This document shows, one piece after another, positions 16,422 through 26,200 of a stretch of 64,000 nt of DNA (its first letter is position 1; each line of letters starts with the position of its first letter). The notes under the pieces are model-generated. The model did no database searches, was not told the origin of the DNA, and was given only the letters and a program-made list of their open reading frames with translations. The DNA lies in contig NZ_JAAFGS010000006.1 in NCBI RefSeq assembly GCF_011090185.1, positions 186,001 through 250,000 of the forward strand, in the 5' to 3' direction. The DNA comes from Saccharibacillus alkalitolerans (lineage in GTDB: Bacteria; Bacillota; Bacilli; Paenibacillales; Paenibacillaceae). A program made the position numbers and the translations under genes.

Positions 16422-16679
16422 GTTTCCTTTCGATTGCGAATAAACGGATACGGCTTCGCCGCCCAGCGGAGTCGGGGGCCGCTTTCGGAGCGGGCCTTTC
16501 CGGCCGAAGAAGCGAACATCCGGGAGCGGCATGCGGCGGTTCGAAAACCGGCAGCAGGCCAACCGGGTTATTTTATCATTTTTCTCCGGGCATGAATATG
16601 ACTTGTTTTGTAAGTTTTGGACGAAACGATTCGAAAGGGCGATCTCGAAAAAACAAACATCACCCCTGAATAATTTCCA

Positions 16680-16708
16680 TTGTATGCGTTTACACAAAAA
16701 GCCATAAT
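16680..16708 (+). promoter_or_regulatory. Promoter of the sugar ABC operon
   Basis: TTGTAT (16680-16685), 17-bp spacer, CATAAT (16703-16708), about 47 bp before the GTG start. A cre-like site overlaps the -35 and spacer. Confidence 0.65.
16681..16694. promoter_or_regulatory. cre-like CcpA site
   Basis: TGTATGCGTTTACA matches the cre consensus TGWNANCGNTNWCA at all but one of the defined positions. It covers the -35 of the sugar ABC promoter, the position expected for catabolite repression. Confidence 0.65.
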
Positions 16709-16754
16709 AACGAGGCAAGGTTATTCAAACCATGAACCAAGGGGAGGAAATACC

Positions 16755-18113
16755 GTGACAAAGAGAAAAATGAAATGGTTCGGCATGGCAATGACCGGGG
16801 TGCTGGCGATCAGCCTTAGCGCCTGCGGAGGCGGAGGATCGAATTCGACTAACGCCAGCGGAGGAGGAGCTTCCGAACCGGCGGCCGGCGGCGGAGACGG
16901 CGCTTCGGCGGAAAACGTCACGATCACGTTCCAAAACATTTATCCGGACGCCAGCGACCCGAAGAATCAAATGCTGAAGAAGATCGTCGAGCAGTACGAA
17001 AGCGAACATCCGAACGTCACGATCGAGCTGGATTCGCTGAATACCGACCAGCAGAAGCTTAAGCTGAAAACGCAGGCCGCTTCGAAAGAAGTGCCGGACA
17101 TCACGGTCGTCAACCCGGCCGCCCAAATGCAGCCGTTCGTCGACGCCGACCTCTTCGCGCCGCTTAACGACATGGTGGAAGAAAACGGACTGAAAGACAC
17201 GTTCCAATCGGGCATCCTCGATTACTATACGTTCGACGGCAATCTGTACGCGCTGCCGGACGGCAACAACATCGGCGTCGTGTACTACAACAAGAAGCTG
17301 ATGGAGCAGGGCGGGGTGGAAGTGCCGAAGACGTTCGAGGAAATGATCGAAGCCGTCAAGACGCTGAAATCCAAAGGCATCCAACCGATGGTCATCGGCG
17401 AAAAGGACAGCTGGACGGGCTCGTTCCTGTTCATGAACATTCTGCTCAGAACGAACGGCGGCCCGGGCTTCCTGCAGGACGTGCTGGACGGCAAAAAGAC
17501 GTTCGAAGATCCGGCTTACGTCGAAGCGATCGAGGCGTTCCAGCAGCTGGTCGACGCGGGCGCTTTCCAGGACGGCGCGACTTCGTTCGACTATAACTCC
17601 GGCGAGAACCTGTTCAAGACGGGCACGGCGGCCATGTACTACATGGGCAGCTGGGCAACGGGCGGCATCGAGACGGCCGAAGTGAGCAAAGACGGCAACG
17701 TCGGCGTCTTCCAGTTCCCTACCGTAGGCGGCAAAGGCAATCCGGACGAGTTCATGCTGGCTCCGGGCAGCGCGTTCGCGATCTCGAAAAACAGCAAGCA
17801 CCTGGAAGAAACGAAAGACTTCCTCAATTACTTCATGCTGAACTTCCCTAAAGAAGCGTTCGAAGTCAAAGGCGCGGTCGGCATCGCCCAGAACGTGGAA
17901 GGCGACTTCAAAGCCGCCGGTTATTCCGACATGGCCATGAACGTGCTGGACCTGTTCAAAAAAGTCAAAGGCGGCGACCTGGCGTTCGACAACACGATGA
18001 ACCCGGGCACGACGCAGGCTCACCTGTCGGGTACGCAGAGCCTGTTCGTAGAGAAGAAAGACGCGGCGGCGGTAGCCAAAGAACTGCAGGCCGCTTACGA
18101 AGACAACAAGTAA
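16755..18113 (+). CDS. CUT1 sugar ABC transporter substrate-binding lipoprotein
   Basis: The 452-residue lipoprotein (lipobox LSAC followed by a Gly-rich tether) belongs to the family 1 extracellular solute-binding proteins, like MsmE/YesO. Landmarks are ITFQNIYPDAS, WATGG, the GNNIGVVYYNKKLMEQGG segment of the hinge and the KTGTAAMYYMGSWA motif. It should deliver an oligosaccharide to the two permeases downstream. The start is GTG at 16755, fixed by GGGGAGG at 7 bp spacing. An intercistronic hairpin follows, so the binding protein is probably made in excess. No ATPase gene is present, so a shared MsmX-type ATPase is inferred. Confidence 0.93.
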   Translation: MTKRKMKWFGMAMTGVLAISLSACGGGGSNSTNASGGGASEPAAGGGDGASAENVTITFQNIYPDASDPKNQMLKKIVEQYESEHPNVTIELDSLNTDQQKLKLKTQAASKEVPDITVVNPAAQMQPFVDADLFAPLNDMVEENGLKDTFQSGILDYYTFDGNLYALPDGNNIGVVYYNKKLMEQGGVEVPKTFEEMIEAVKTLKSKGIQPMVIGEKDSWTGSFLFMNILLRTNGGPGFLQDVLDGKKTFEDPAYVEAIEAFQQLVDAGAFQDGATSFDYNSGENLFKTGTAAMYYMGSWATGGIETAEVSKDGNVGVFQFPTVGGKGNPDEFMLAPGSAFAISKNSKHLEETKDFLNYFMLNFPKEAFEVKGAVGIAQNVEGDFKAAGYSDMAMNVLDLFKKVKGGDLAFDNTMNPGTTQAHLSGTQSLFVEKKDAAAVAKELQAAYEDNK

Positions 18114-18134
18114 AACGGCAAGCCTGACGGACAC

Positions 18135-18159
18135 AGAAGGGGACCGGCGGTCCCCTTCT
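18135..18159 (+). terminator. Intercistronic hairpin after the binding-protein gene
   Basis: AGAAGGGGA pairs with TCCCCTTCT around CCGGCGG. No long T-run follows, so it more likely stabilises the upstream mRNA or gives partial termination than ends the operon. Confidence 0.6.
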
Positions 18160-18193
18160 CTTCGTCGGCCCCGCTTAAGGAGGCGGCTTTCGC

Positions 18194-19087
18194 GTGAATG
18201 TGTTAAAAGTATCCCGCTGGACGATCGCGGCATTCATTCTGCCGTGTCTGATCGTGTATGTCGGTCTCGTCTTCGTCCCGATCCTCGTCTCGCTGTACAG
18301 CGGCCTGCTGGATTGGAACGGCATCGGCAAATCGACTTTTATCGGGCTCGATAACTACGTCAAAATGTTTACGAACGATTCGGTATTCTGGCCTTCCGTG
18401 CGCCGGACGTTTACGCTGGCCGGATTCTCGATGCTGGTGCAGGTGCCGGTCGCGCTGCTGGTCGCCATTCTGATCACCCGATTCGTGCGGCGGCCGAACT
18501 TCCTGGTGTCCAGCTACTTCCTGCCGGTCATCCTGTCCGTCGCCATCATCGGACAGCTGTGGAAAACGATCTACAATCCCGCTTCGATGGGCGGCATGAT
18601 CAACGGGATCCTGACAAGCCTCGGGCTGGAATCGTGGACCCACTCCTGGCTGACCGAGCCGAAGATCGCGATCTACGCGATTATTCTCGTCTCGCTGTGG
18701 CAGTATCTCGGCTATCATATCCTGATTCAGTTTACGGGCATTCAGAACATTCCGAGCGAAATCTACGAGGCCGCCAAGATCGACGGAGCCGACGGCTTCA
18801 AGGCGGATCGTTACATTACGCTGCCGATGGTTCTGCCGATTCTCAAGATTTCGATCGTCCTGTCGTTTATCGGCTCGCTCCAGTCATTCGATCTGATCAT
18901 GGTTATGACGGGCGGAGGGCCGGCGCACGCGACCGAAGTGCTGGCGAGCCATATGTACAATATGTCGTTCATCACGATGAAATACGGATACGGCAGCGCG
19001 ATCGCGAACGTGCTGATCACGATGTGCCTGATCGCGACCGTTCTGATCAATCTGCTGTTTACCCGGTTGGAAAAGCGGTACAACTGA
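18194..19087 (+). CDS. Sugar ABC transporter permease (MsmF/YesP-like)
   Basis: The 297-residue protein has six membrane helices. The EAA loop that contacts the ATPase reads EIYEAAKIDGADGFKADRYI. It is the first of two CUT1 permease subunits. The start is GTG at 18194 after AAGGAGG with a 9-bp spacing. Confidence 0.93.
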   Translation: MNVLKVSRWTIAAFILPCLIVYVGLVFVPILVSLYSGLLDWNGIGKSTFIGLDNYVKMFTNDSVFWPSVRRTFTLAGFSMLVQVPVALLVAILITRFVRRPNFLVSSYFLPVILSVAIIGQLWKTIYNPASMGGMINGILTSLGLESWTHSWLTEPKIAIYAIILVSLWQYLGYHILIQFTGIQNIPSEIYEAAKIDGADGFKADRYITLPMVLPILKISIVLSFIGSLQSFDLIMVMTGGGPAHATEVLASHMYNMSFITMKYGYGSAIANVLITMCLIATVLINLLFTRLEKRYN

Positions 19088-19184
19088 ACGGATTCGCGCC
19101 GTCTGCCGAGCGTCGTGCGCCGGAGACGATTCGCATCCGCCTGCTTTCGATTCTCCCATTAATCCAGGAAAGGGGGCTCCGCCC

Positions 19185-20066
19185 ATGAGTCAATTCGCCA
19201 GTTCCGCGGGTTCGAAGCCCGCGCTCAAAGTCCGCAGCCGGCGCATTTCACCGAAAGCCTTGATCGCTTATCTCTTCTTCGGACTCCTCCTCGTCACGCA
19301 GCTGTATCCGCTGCTGTGGCTGCTGATCTATTCGCTCAAAACGAACGAGGAGATCCTCTCGGGCAGCTTCTTCGCCCTGCCGGCCCAATGGCAGTGGAAC
19401 AACTACGAGGGAGCCGTCGAGGGCGGCAGCTATTTCCGCTATCTCGGCAACAGCTTGTTCGTGACCGTCACGACGATGGCGGGGGTCATTCTGTTATCGT
19501 CGCTGGCGGCGTTCGCCATTGCCCGATTCCGCTGGAAGTACGGCCAGCTCGTGATGCTTCTGTTCCTGCTCGGCATGATGATTCCGATGCAGGGCACGCT
19601 GCTTCCGCTGATGATCATCTTCAAAAACATTCACATTCTGAACACCCACTTGGCGCTGATCCTGCCGTACATGGCGTTCCAGATGCCGATCGCCGTCTTC
19701 ATCCTCAGCGGATTCCTGCGAACCATTCCGCACGAGATCGAAGAGTCCGCCATCATGGACGGAGCAGGCCCGTTCCGCATCTTCCGCAGCGTCATTCTGC
19801 CGGTCTCGATCCCGCCGATGATGACCGTCTGCATCCTGACTTTCATCAATGTCTGGAACGAATATATCCTGGCCGCGACGTTCATTTCGTCGGAACGGCT
19901 GAAGACGCTGCCGTTCGGCGTATACAGCTTCGTCAGCCAGTATTCGGTCAATTACGGAGCAATCGGGGCTTTCCTCGTACTTGCTGCCCTGCCGGTCATC
20001 GTCGTCTATTTCCTGCTGGCAGAAAAAATTACCAAAGGCATGGTGGCGGGCGCGGTTAAGGGTTAA
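19185..20066 (+). CDS. Sugar ABC transporter permease (MsmG/YesQ-like)
   Basis: The 293-residue second CUT1 permease has the EAA loop HEIEESAIMDGAGPFRIF and the family start LYPLLWLLIYSLKTNEEI. It pairs with the upstream permease. The ATG at 19185 follows AAAGGGGG. Ten bases after its stop the sensor kinase gene begins, which ties the transporter and the two-component system into one unit. Confidence 0.93.
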   Translation: MSQFASSAGSKPALKVRSRRISPKALIAYLFFGLLLVTQLYPLLWLLIYSLKTNEEILSGSFFALPAQWQWNNYEGAVEGGSYFRYLGNSLFVTVTTMAGVILLSSLAAFAIARFRWKYGQLVMLLFLLGMMIPMQGTLLPLMIIFKNIHILNTHLALILPYMAFQMPIAVFILSGFLRTIPHEIEESAIMDGAGPFRIFRSVILPVSIPPMMTVCILTFINVWNEYILAATFISSERLKTLPFGVYSFVSQYSVNYGAIGAFLVLAALPVIVVYFLLAEKITKGMVAGAVKG

Positions 20067-20075
20067 GATGAGGCT

Positions 20076-21890
20076 ATGAGACGCTTAACGAAACCTTTGA
20101 CCCAAAAAATAAATACGATTTACGGCCGGCTGTTCCCGATATTCCTGTTCAGTCTGCTCGGTCTTCTGCTGATCGTAAGCCTTGTCTATTATCAGCGGGC
20201 GACCGATCAGGTTCGGGAACAAGTGGGAGCCCTGGCGGAAAAAAATATGTCCCAGACCGTCGCGCTGTTCGAGCAGCTGCTGGACGGATACGACAGCGTC
20301 ACCAAGACGCTGGGCAGCAACGGCGAATTGATGCGGCTGTTGAGCCGATCGTATCCGTCTGACGTCTCGAGCGCCCGGATTCAGTCCGAGCGGCGGATCA
20401 CCGATATCCTGGGCGCGATTTTTTATTCGCGCAGCGACATCGTCGGCATCCACATGCTGACCGACGAAGGCAAGGTATACAGCTTCGCCCGCTCGATGGG
20501 CGCGGCGGTCCAGTCGTACCCGGACAAGCCGTGGTTCGCGGAACTGAAGCGTTCCGAAGGCGACATCCGCTGGCTCGGCGTCTATCCGAAATCGCTGATG
20601 AGCGGCTGGACGGACCGGCCCGTTTTTGCGTTCGGACGCCAGGTATTCGAGCTTGAAGGGTTGAAATCGGTCGGCTATGTGCTGATCGAGGTCGAAGCCG
20701 ACGCGATTACCTCGGCCGTCTCGAACGCCAGCCTCGGACAGAATACCCAGGTTGCTATCCGGGACGGCAGCGAGCACGATATTATACGCACCGGTTCCGA
20801 AGCGGAAGCCTGGCAATCCGTTCCGGAAGATTGGCCCGGACTGCTGAAGGCGGGAGAAATTCGAGCTTACGAGGGCGGGGACTGGCTGCTCACGGCGGCG
20901 CAGGTGGAGAAGACCGGCTGGACTATACTGCGCGCCGCGCCGCAGAGCGACCTCAAGCTGGAACTGCGCGAGACGCAGCAGTTTCTGATGACGGTCATTA
21001 TCGCGCTCATTTTCGCGGCAACCCTGCTGTCCACCGTCGTTTCCCGTTCGTTTTCGCTGCCGTTCAAGCGCCTTGTCCAGCAGATGAAGCAGGTCGAAAG
21101 CGGCAATTTCAAAGGCCAGGTGCACATTCAATCTTATGAAGAGATCAATGTGCTGGTCGGCTCGTTCAACCGCATGGTGCGCGAAATGGACGGATTGATC
21201 GAGGGGATCAGGCAGGCGTCGATCAGCGAGAAAAATGCCCAGCTGCAGGCGCTGCAGTCGCAGGTCAATCCGCATTTCCTGTTCAACACGCTGGATATGA
21301 TTTATTGGATGCTCGACGAGCGCGAGGACGATCGGTTGGAAGGCGTCATTCTGGCGCTGTCCAAAATGTTCCGCTACAGCAGCGACTGGGAAGAGGGCGC
21401 CCGCGTCAGGCTGCGGCTGGAGCTGGAGCAGCTCAAATCCTACCTGACCATTATCGAGACCCGGCTCGGACGCCGGGTGCTGACGCAGATCGACGTCGAA
21501 GAACGCTGGTTGGATGCTCCGGTGCCGAAAATGATTCTGCAGCCGATCGTCGAGAACGCCGTCAAATACGGACTCGAACCGCTTCGGGAAGGCGGAACGC
21601 TGCGCATCTACTCCGAAGCGGAAGAGGACCGGCTGCACATTATCGTGGAAGATAACGGGGCGGGAATGGATGCGGCGACGCTCAGACGGCTGGAGATTCT
21701 GCTGGACTATCCGCCGGCGGCCGAACGTCATATCGAGGGCGGCCGCATCGGAATCGGCCTGCTCAACGTGCAGCGCAGGCTGCGCCTCATGTACGGGGAA
21801 GCCTACGGACTTACGATTCACAGCATACCGGGGAGCGGGACGAAGGTGCGCGTCACCTTCCCGATTCCGGGCGAGGAGGACTTGGCGTGA
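20076..21890 (+). CDS. YesM-like sensor histidine kinase
   Basis: The 604-residue protein has TM1 at 20-39, a large extracellular Cache-like sensor at 40-300, TM2 at 303-322, a HAMP region at about 325-375, then the His_kinase family domain with QVNPHFLFNTLDMIYW (phospho-acceptor His400) and an ATPase domain with VENAVKYGLE and DNGAGMD. It should sense the same sugar, or its bound binding protein, and phosphorylate the adjacent response regulator. The ribosome site before 20076 is weak (GAGG very near the ATG), consistent with translational coupling to the permease. Confidence 0.93.
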   Translation: MRRLTKPLTQKINTIYGRLFPIFLFSLLGLLLIVSLVYYQRATDQVREQVGALAEKNMSQTVALFEQLLDGYDSVTKTLGSNGELMRLLSRSYPSDVSSARIQSERRITDILGAIFYSRSDIVGIHMLTDEGKVYSFARSMGAAVQSYPDKPWFAELKRSEGDIRWLGVYPKSLMSGWTDRPVFAFGRQVFELEGLKSVGYVLIEVEADAITSAVSNASLGQNTQVAIRDGSEHDIIRTGSEAEAWQSVPEDWPGLLKAGEIRAYEGGDWLLTAAQVEKTGWTILRAAPQSDLKLELRETQQFLMTVIIALIFAATLLSTVVSRSFSLPFKRLVQQMKQVESGNFKGQVHIQSYEEINVLVGSFNRMVREMDGLIEGIRQASISEKNAQLQALQSQVNPHFLFNTLDMIYWMLDEREDDRLEGVILALSKMFRYSSDWEEGARVRLRLELEQLKSYLTIIETRLGRRVLTQIDVEERWLDAPVPKMILQPIVENAVKYGLEPLREGGTLRIYSEAEEDRLHIIVEDNGAGMDAATLRRLEILLDYPPAAERHIEGGRIGIGLLNVQRRLRLMYGEAYGLTIHSIPGSGTKVRVTFPIPGEEDLA

Positions 21891-23059
21891 ACATACTTGT
21901 CGTGGACGACGAACCGATTATTCGCAGCGGGATTCAGCGCACGATTCAGCGCTCTTTCCCCCAGCACAAAGTGATACTCGCCGAAGGGCCGACCGATGCG
22001 GTCCAGCGGCTTAAGAACGAGCTGATCGATCTGGTGCTGACGGACGTGCTGATGCCGGGCATGAACGGACTCGAGCTGATGGAAGTCTCCCGTACGCTGC
22101 ATCCCGATACCAAGTGGGTCGTCATCTCCGCTTATTCGGAATTCGAGTATGCGAAGAAAGCCGTGCGTCTCGGCGCGCGGGATTACCTGCTCAAGCCGAT
22201 CGGCAAGGACATTCTGGTCGAACTCATTAAAAAGATGGGCGAGGAAATCGCCGAGCGCAACATACGGGCCAAAGAGAGCCTGCTGCTGAAGCAGAATCTG
22301 CGTTTCCTGCGGGAGGCGGTGTTTGCGAGATGGGCGTCCGGCCTCGATCTGGGCGGCATCGATCTGGCTTCGTTTACGGAGTCGTACCCCGACTTCCACC
22401 TGCTGATGGTGCATGTCGAGAGCGACACGGACACCAAACTGGAACATTTTATCGTGGAAAACGTCATGAACGAGCTGATCGCCTCCTTCGGCCGGGGCTT
22501 CGTGGCGAGCATCGACGCCAAAAGCCTGCTGGGACTGGTCAAGATCGAACGCGGAGGAAGCCCGGCGGCGCTGAACGAAGAACTGCGAAGCTGTCTCAAG
22601 CGCTACCTGAAAAAGCCGTTCCAGCTGCTTGTTTCGGGCAGGATCGAAGACCCGTCGCAGGTGCCCGATGAAGTGCGCCGCATGCGCGAATCGTCGGAAT
22701 ACCAGGTGTACGATCATTACGCCAGCGGCGGCGAACAGGCGGTCGAAGTCGCGCTGCAGTACATAAGGGCCCGGTACGGCGCGGAACTGTCGCTGGAAAA
22801 GGTGGCGTCCGTCGTCTATCTGAACCCGGCTTACTTCAGCCAGCTGTTCAAGCAGAAGACGGGCCAGGGATTCAAAGACTACGTCACCCAGATCCGGCTG
22901 GACCGCGCGATGGAAATGCTGGGCGAATCGGAACTGAAAGTCGGCGACATCGCCGAGCGGGTCGGTTACCCGGATGTGCGGCATTTTTCTCAGGTGTTCC
23001 GTAAAAAGATCGGCTGCACGCCGTCGGAGTACCGGGAACAGTTCAAGGCCCGGTGCTGA
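21887..23059 (+). CDS. YesN-like AraC-family response regulator
   Basis: The 390-residue protein has a receiver domain with phospho-acceptor Asp53 in LVLTDVLMPGMNG and the switch Lys in YLLKPI. A variable middle and a C-terminal AraC double helix-turn-helix follow (ASVVYLNPAYFSQLFKQKTG, then VGYPDVRHFSQVFRKKIG). It should activate the sugar ABC operon. The GTG at 21887 overlaps the kinase stop codon by 4 bp, after GAGGAGGA. Confidence 0.93.
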   Translation: MNILVVDDEPIIRSGIQRTIQRSFPQHKVILAEGPTDAVQRLKNELIDLVLTDVLMPGMNGLELMEVSRTLHPDTKWVVISAYSEFEYAKKAVRLGARDYLLKPIGKDILVELIKKMGEEIAERNIRAKESLLLKQNLRFLREAVFARWASGLDLGGIDLASFTESYPDFHLLMVHVESDTDTKLEHFIVENVMNELIASFGRGFVASIDAKSLLGLVKIERGGSPAALNEELRSCLKRYLKKPFQLLVSGRIEDPSQVPDEVRRMRESSEYQVYDHYASGGEQAVEVALQYIRARYGAELSLEKVASVVYLNPAYFSQLFKQKTGQGFKDYVTQIRLDRAMEMLGESELKVGDIAERVGYPDVRHFSQVFRKKIGCTPSEYREQFKARC

Positions 23060-23062
23060 AAA

Positions 23063-23109
23063 AAGGCGGGCGGCACGGCACGGGTGGGGCCGCCGGGTCT
23101 GCCCGCCTT
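23063..23109 (+). terminator. Hairpin after the response regulator gene
   Basis: AAGGCGGGC pairs with GCCCGCCTT, with a nested GGC...GCC stem, four bases after the stop. No T-run follows, so it may be only part of the termination signal. Confidence 0.5.
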
Positions 23110-23283
23110 GACAGTGCGGATAATCGAACGAACGGAATAAGAAGCACGATAAGCGCAAAGGGGAAGCTAACAAGCTTTCTCTTTTTTTATTTATTTTGGA
23201 TATTTATGTTATAAAAGATGCGTAAATGGATAAGTTAAGTAATGGGTGACAAATACCTTATGACCGGAAGGGGAAGTGAACGA

Positions 23284-26200
23284 GTGGAAAAGAGAGTTCA
23301 GACTTCGCTGCTTCGTCGTATGTCTATGGTTTTGTTGGGGTTGGTGCTGTTATTGCCGGTGGCGGTGTGGCCGGGAGCGCAGCGGGCATCGGCGGATATA
23401 CCTACGGCACAATGGACCAACTTGTCTTCGCAAACGTACGGAAATCTTCAAGATGTAGCTTACGGAAACGGTGCATGGATCGCAGTCGGACAGGGCGGAA
23501 CAATACTTAGATCGACCGATACGGCGAACTGGACGAAAATTATAGTCAGTCAAGGTCCGAATGTAACAGAAACAAGAAACTTCTACGGAGTTAGCTACTT
23601 GAATAATAATTGGTATGCTGTCGGACAAAACAGCATGATCTACACTTCTTCGGATAACGGTGTGAATTGGAGTATAGTGAATAATCCGGATATAAATGCC
23701 GACCTTTCCTCTATTAATGTTGGCTTGAACGCCCAAAACCAACCGACTTATGTAGCAGTAGGTCGACCCTATCTTTCCTATGTATCAAACGACGGTGTAA
23801 ATTGGTCATCCAATGAAGTGGATATAAATTCCAATTGGTTGTTAGATGTGGCTTATGGAAATGGGCACTTTCTTGCTACTACAAAAACAATAGGTCCCGG
23901 TTCTTCGACTTCCGTATCGGAATCGGTATACGGGACGAACTGGACTTCTCTTGGCAGCATGCCCGGCGCATCTTCCGGCATTGTCTTTGCTGATAATCAA
24001 TTTGTGGTATCTAACGCCTATAGCAACGAAATTTATTATTCCTCGAACGGAACGAGTTGGACTCCCCAATCGGCAGGTACGAGTTCGATTGGAGGCTGGA
24101 ACGACATTGCCTACAACAAGCAGTACAACAATCTTATGTTAGTAGGAGTGAATAATACTGATTCCATCGCTGCTCATTTCGGAACTGTAAACGGCTTCTG
24201 GACTGAAGAAACTATCGCTCCTGCTTTCTACTCCTTGAACGGAGTTGCCGCTAACGGAGCGAATGCCGTAGCGGTCGGTAACGAGGGTGCCCTTTTCGCA
24301 AGAGGAGTAACGCTTTCCACCGAAAACAAGCTTTCTTCCCTTACTCTTACAGGTGCTCAATTAAAGGGTGAATTTGACCCGACGAATCCCCAAGTTATAG
24401 CGACGGCATCTTCCGATACGACTCAAATCGACGTCACTCCTGTAACGGAGAGCGTATATGCGACTGTCAGAGTCAATAATCAAATCGTGTCTAGAGGAGA
24501 TTCGCTTACGGTTCCGCTGTCAAACAACAGCTTGAATACCCAAATAAATATTGAAGTTACGCCTCAAGACACAAATGCTTCTCCACGATTGTACAATTTG
24601 ATAATCGAACGGGAAAACGATGCCGAACTGAGCAACTTGGCTGTCAGTCCGGGCGGACTTAGCCAACCGTTCAGCAGAGAGAACCGTTACTACTGGACCG
24701 AAGAAGTAGGAGCAGACGTCGAAAATTTGAATGTCACGGCTACTGCTGTTAACAGTCAATCTACTATCGAGATTAGCGTTAACGATGCGGCATGGCTACC
24801 TGCCACTTCGGGATCCGCGGCATCGGTTCCGCTTCGCGAAGGATATAACTTGATCGATATTCGGGTTACTTCGCCATCCAGCTATAACTCTAAATCGGTT
24901 ATATACCAAATTTCGGTAATTAGAGAATCCAGCGCTTATTTGAAAAGTTTGACAATTGACCCGGGCGAATTGAAACCGCCTTTCGATCCGCTTGAAAAAG
25001 AATACAATGTTTATCTGGACAATGAAGTAAGCGAAATCGAAGTCGTGCCGACCGCGGTGAGCGAAAACGCAACCATTACCGTGAACGGCAAAGAAACGGT
25101 CAGCGGAAGCGTGTACACGGCCCAGCTTGAAGAAGGAATGAACGAGATCAATATCGTGGTTACAAACGAAAGCCAGCCTCCGTTATTGATCAACAACGTT
25201 GGAAGCCAAGTTTCCCCAGAAATCAATCGTCAAGAGTATAGAATTTCGGTCTATCGTGCAGGCGAAGAACCGAATCCGTTCCTCCAAAGCTTGACGATTA
25301 ACCCTGGGGCGTTGAATGAGCCTTTCGATCCTGCTCAAGAGGAATATACGGCTACCGTATCGAATGCCGTGTACAATCTTGATGTTACGGCGGTTCCGGT
25401 AGACACGAATGCGGTTGTTACCATCGGAGGACAGCGTGCCGATGAACAATATTCTCGAACCGTGCCTTTGAATGTGGGTCCTAACGAAATCAACATTCAG
25501 GTCTCGGCCGGCGAAGAAGCCGTAAAGTCTTATAAGATCACCGTCACCCGCCTGGATCCTCCGGTAAATCCGAATCCAAATCCGAATCCGGGTCCTGTAA
25601 ATCCGGCACCGGCGCCAACCACGCCGGTCCCAAGCACGCCGGCGCCGACCACACCAACGCCGACTACACCGACAACGCCAACCACGCCGGCTGACGGTCT
25701 GGAAGTCATCGTGAACGGTCAGCCGACGACGATCGTCGCGACCGGGGGAACGTCGCAGGTCGGCGGACAAACGGTGTTCACGGCGACGATCGACACGGCG
25801 CGTCTGGCGACGCTGCTTACGGGCGGCAGCAATCAGAGCGTCGTCATTCCGGTCAGAACGGAAGCAGACCGCGTCATCGCCACGATGACCGGCGAAGCGG
25901 CCGCCCTGCTGACTTCGAACAATGCCACGCTTCGCGTGGAGACGACGCTCGGCAACTACACCCTTCCGTCGTCGCAGCTGCGTCTGGGAACGGCCGCGAG
26001 CACGCTCGGCGTTCAGGCGGGTTCCGCCGATCTTAGCGTCAACATCGTAATCGAAGAAAGCGGAAGCGACGTGCAGAACCGCTTGACGCAAGCCGCCGCG
26101 GCTCAAGGCTTCACGGGCGTATCGACTCCGGTCGACTTCACGATTACCGCTTCGGCGGGCGGCCGTACGGCCGAAGTCAACGACTTTACGGAATACGTGG

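Larger units (their letters stand above)
16422..16754. other. 333-bp divergent intergenic region
   Basis: It separates the permease gene and the sugar ABC operon. It holds the cre-like element and promoter at 16680-16708 and the GGGGAGG ribosome site of the binding-protein gene. The part from 16430 to 16670 shows no gene or structure that I can name. Confidence 0.6.

Noticed and set aside
25560-25690. Repeated CCGAC/ACGCC units in the S-layer-type gene
   Set aside because: They are codon repeats of the Pro/Thr linker, not a CRISPR or mobile repeat.
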